DNA of 64,000 bases from Bryobacteraceae bacterium (lineage in GTDB: Bacteria; Acidobacteriota; Terriglobia; Bryobacterales; Bryobacteraceae): NCBI GenBank assembly GCA_026002875.1, contig BPGE01000001.1, positions 930,001 through 994,000 of the forward strand. Reading direction: 5' to 3'. The position numbers and the translations under genes were made by a program. This document shows, in pieces, positions 63,096 to 64,000 of the stretch (the stretch's first letter is position 1; the number at the start of each line of letters is the position of its first letter). The notes below the pieces were generated by a model. The model saw only the letters and a program-made list of their open reading frames with translations. It made no database searches and was not told the DNA's origin.

Positions 63096-63139
63096 GGCCG
63101 CGCCGCGGTCCCGCTGCAGGGGCTCCGGCGCGGCCTTTT
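63096..63139 (+). terminator. Rho-independent terminator after ald
   Basis: A perfect 10-bp stem GGCCGCGCCG (63096-63105) / CGGCGCGGCC (63126-63135) with a 20-nt loop, followed by TTTT, 15 bp after the ald stop codon. Confidence 0.85.
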
Positions 63140-63205
63140 CGTTCCTGAACACCTCTCCTGACGCGAGCCGCCGCGCTGCGCTATCGTGGTGTTTCCCCCG
63201 CAGCC

Positions 63206-64000
63206 ATGGCACGCATCCATCCACTCCGCGCGCTGCGCTACACGTCCCGCGCCGGCGACATCGCCGCGCTGGCCACGCTCCCTTACGATGTCATTCCGGA
63301 AGAGCTGGAGCGCGAGTACAAGGCGCGCAGCCCGTACAACTTCGCGCACCTGATCCTGCCCCGCGGCGATTACGCGGGCGCGGCGGCGCGGCTCGAAGAA
63401 TGGCGACGCGAGGGCATCCTCGCGCAGGACCGCGAAGAAGCCGTGTTTGTCTACGAGCAGGTCTTTCCCGTGCCGGATGGCGGCGGGACGCTCGCGCGGG
63501 TCGGCTTCATCGCTCTGGGCGTCACGGAGCCCTATGGCGAAACCGTGTTCCGCCACGAGCGGACGCTCAGCGGGCCGAAAGAAGACCGTTTCCGCCTGCT
63601 CGAGGCCACGCGCGTGCAGTTCGACTCGATCTTCATGCTGTTCCCTGACCCGGAACAGGACGTGGAAGAAATGTTGCATGCCGCCGCGGCGCAGCCGACG
63701 GAGCTGGAATACACGGATCACCAGAAGACGCGGCACCGGCTGTGGCGCGTGACGGACGCGGAGTGGATCCGGCGGCTGCAGGAGAAAATGGCGCCGCGAA
63801 AGCTGCTCATCGCCGACGGCCATCACCGCTACGAGACGGCGCTGCGCATGGGGCAGGAATATACGTTGATGACCTTCGTGGCGCTGGAGTCTCCCGGGCT
63901 GCGCTGCTTTGCCACGCACCGGCTGGTGCACTCGCTGCCGGATTTCGACTGCGGCGCCTTTCTGTCCTCCCTGCCGAATCTCGCGCCCGGACCCGATCCG
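63206..64000 (+). CDS. DUF1015-family protein (partial, right edge)
   Basis: The ATG at 63206 opens a frame of at least 265 codons that runs off the window. MARIHPLRALRYTSRAGDIA, TLPYDVIPEELEREYKARSP and LLIADGHHRYETALRMGQEY are the DUF1015 signature. The family is often next to serA and is linked to serine or small-molecule metabolism in some organisms, but its biochemical function is not settled. Its C-terminal part lies outside the window. Confidence 0.88.
   Translation, partial: MARIHPLRALRYTSRAGDIAALATLPYDVIPEELEREYKARSPYNFAHLILPRGDYAGAAARLEEWRREGILAQDREEAVFVYEQVFPVPDGGGTLARVGFIALGVTEPYGETVFRHERTLSGPKEDRFRLLEATRVQFDSIFMLFPDPEQDVEEMLHAAAAQPTELEYTDHQKTRHRLWRVTDAEWIRRLQEKMAPRKLLIADGHHRYETALRMGQEYTLMTFVALESPGLRCFATHRLVHSLPDFDCGAFLSSLPNLAPGPDP

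Overview
The window is a GC-rich bacterial chromosome segment, most likely from an Acidobacteriota genome of the Bryobacterales/Solibacter type. That placement is an inference from gene content: CARDB/TIG repeat exoproteins, small secreted families seen in that group, Tat-exported metabolic enzymes, a type-B succinate dehydrogenase, IS3 and IS701 elements, and strongly GC-biased third positions. No rRNA or phylogenetic marker is present to confirm it.

Layout. (1) 1-6.6 kb: a minus-strand divalent-metal efflux operon reading small secreted Cys protein, czcC, czcB, czcA, then a P-type ATPase whose 5' end alone survives; a mobile element at the left edge has removed the rest. (2) 6.7-19.8 kb: an accessory zone of IS debris (an IS701 fragment, one intact IS3 copy and two decayed relatives), three separated phage-fibre-like gene pieces, a secreted protein with four near-identical CARDB repeats broken by the IS3 copy, and a few intact genes (secreted unknowns, a qorB-like reductase with its Rrf2 regulator and shared operator). 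(3) 19.8-27.1 kb: a Tat-exported sugar-isomerase-like protein and an RND efflux operon in which permease and TolC outer-membrane factor are one polypeptide, preceded by a strong repressor-type dyad. (4) 27.1-43.7 kb: mostly housekeeping and metabolic genes, namely a class V PLP enzyme, an M48 protease, a receiver domain fused to an exported domain, a UvrC-like protein, an aldo/keto reductase, a fused acyltransferase/acyl-ACP synthetase with an MFS permease, aminotransferase and GNAT, an ABC exporter, truB and fhs. (5) 44-50.2 kb: a second accessory zone with a proline-rich membrane protein, an RDD protein, a cas6 broken by two frameshifts, two tandem secreted paralogues and the N-terminal third of cas1. 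It is the remains of a CRISPR-Cas locus with no array visible, and it ends at a tRNA-Arg. (6) 50.3-64 kb: an SDR, a stand-alone ClpB-type AAA+ ATPase, a TadE/TadE/TadG pilin-like set, a secreted creatininase-family protein overlapping a Tat-tagged aminotransferase, sdhCAB, a peptidoglycan-binding protein, alanine dehydrogenase and a DUF1015 gene running off the right edge.

The most unusual items are the RND-TolC fusion with an internal signal peptide, the receiver-exported domain fusion with a possible nested start, the decayed CRISPR-Cas locus, and the scattered phage-fibre-like modules. No complete new defence or secretion system could be demonstrated from sequence alone.
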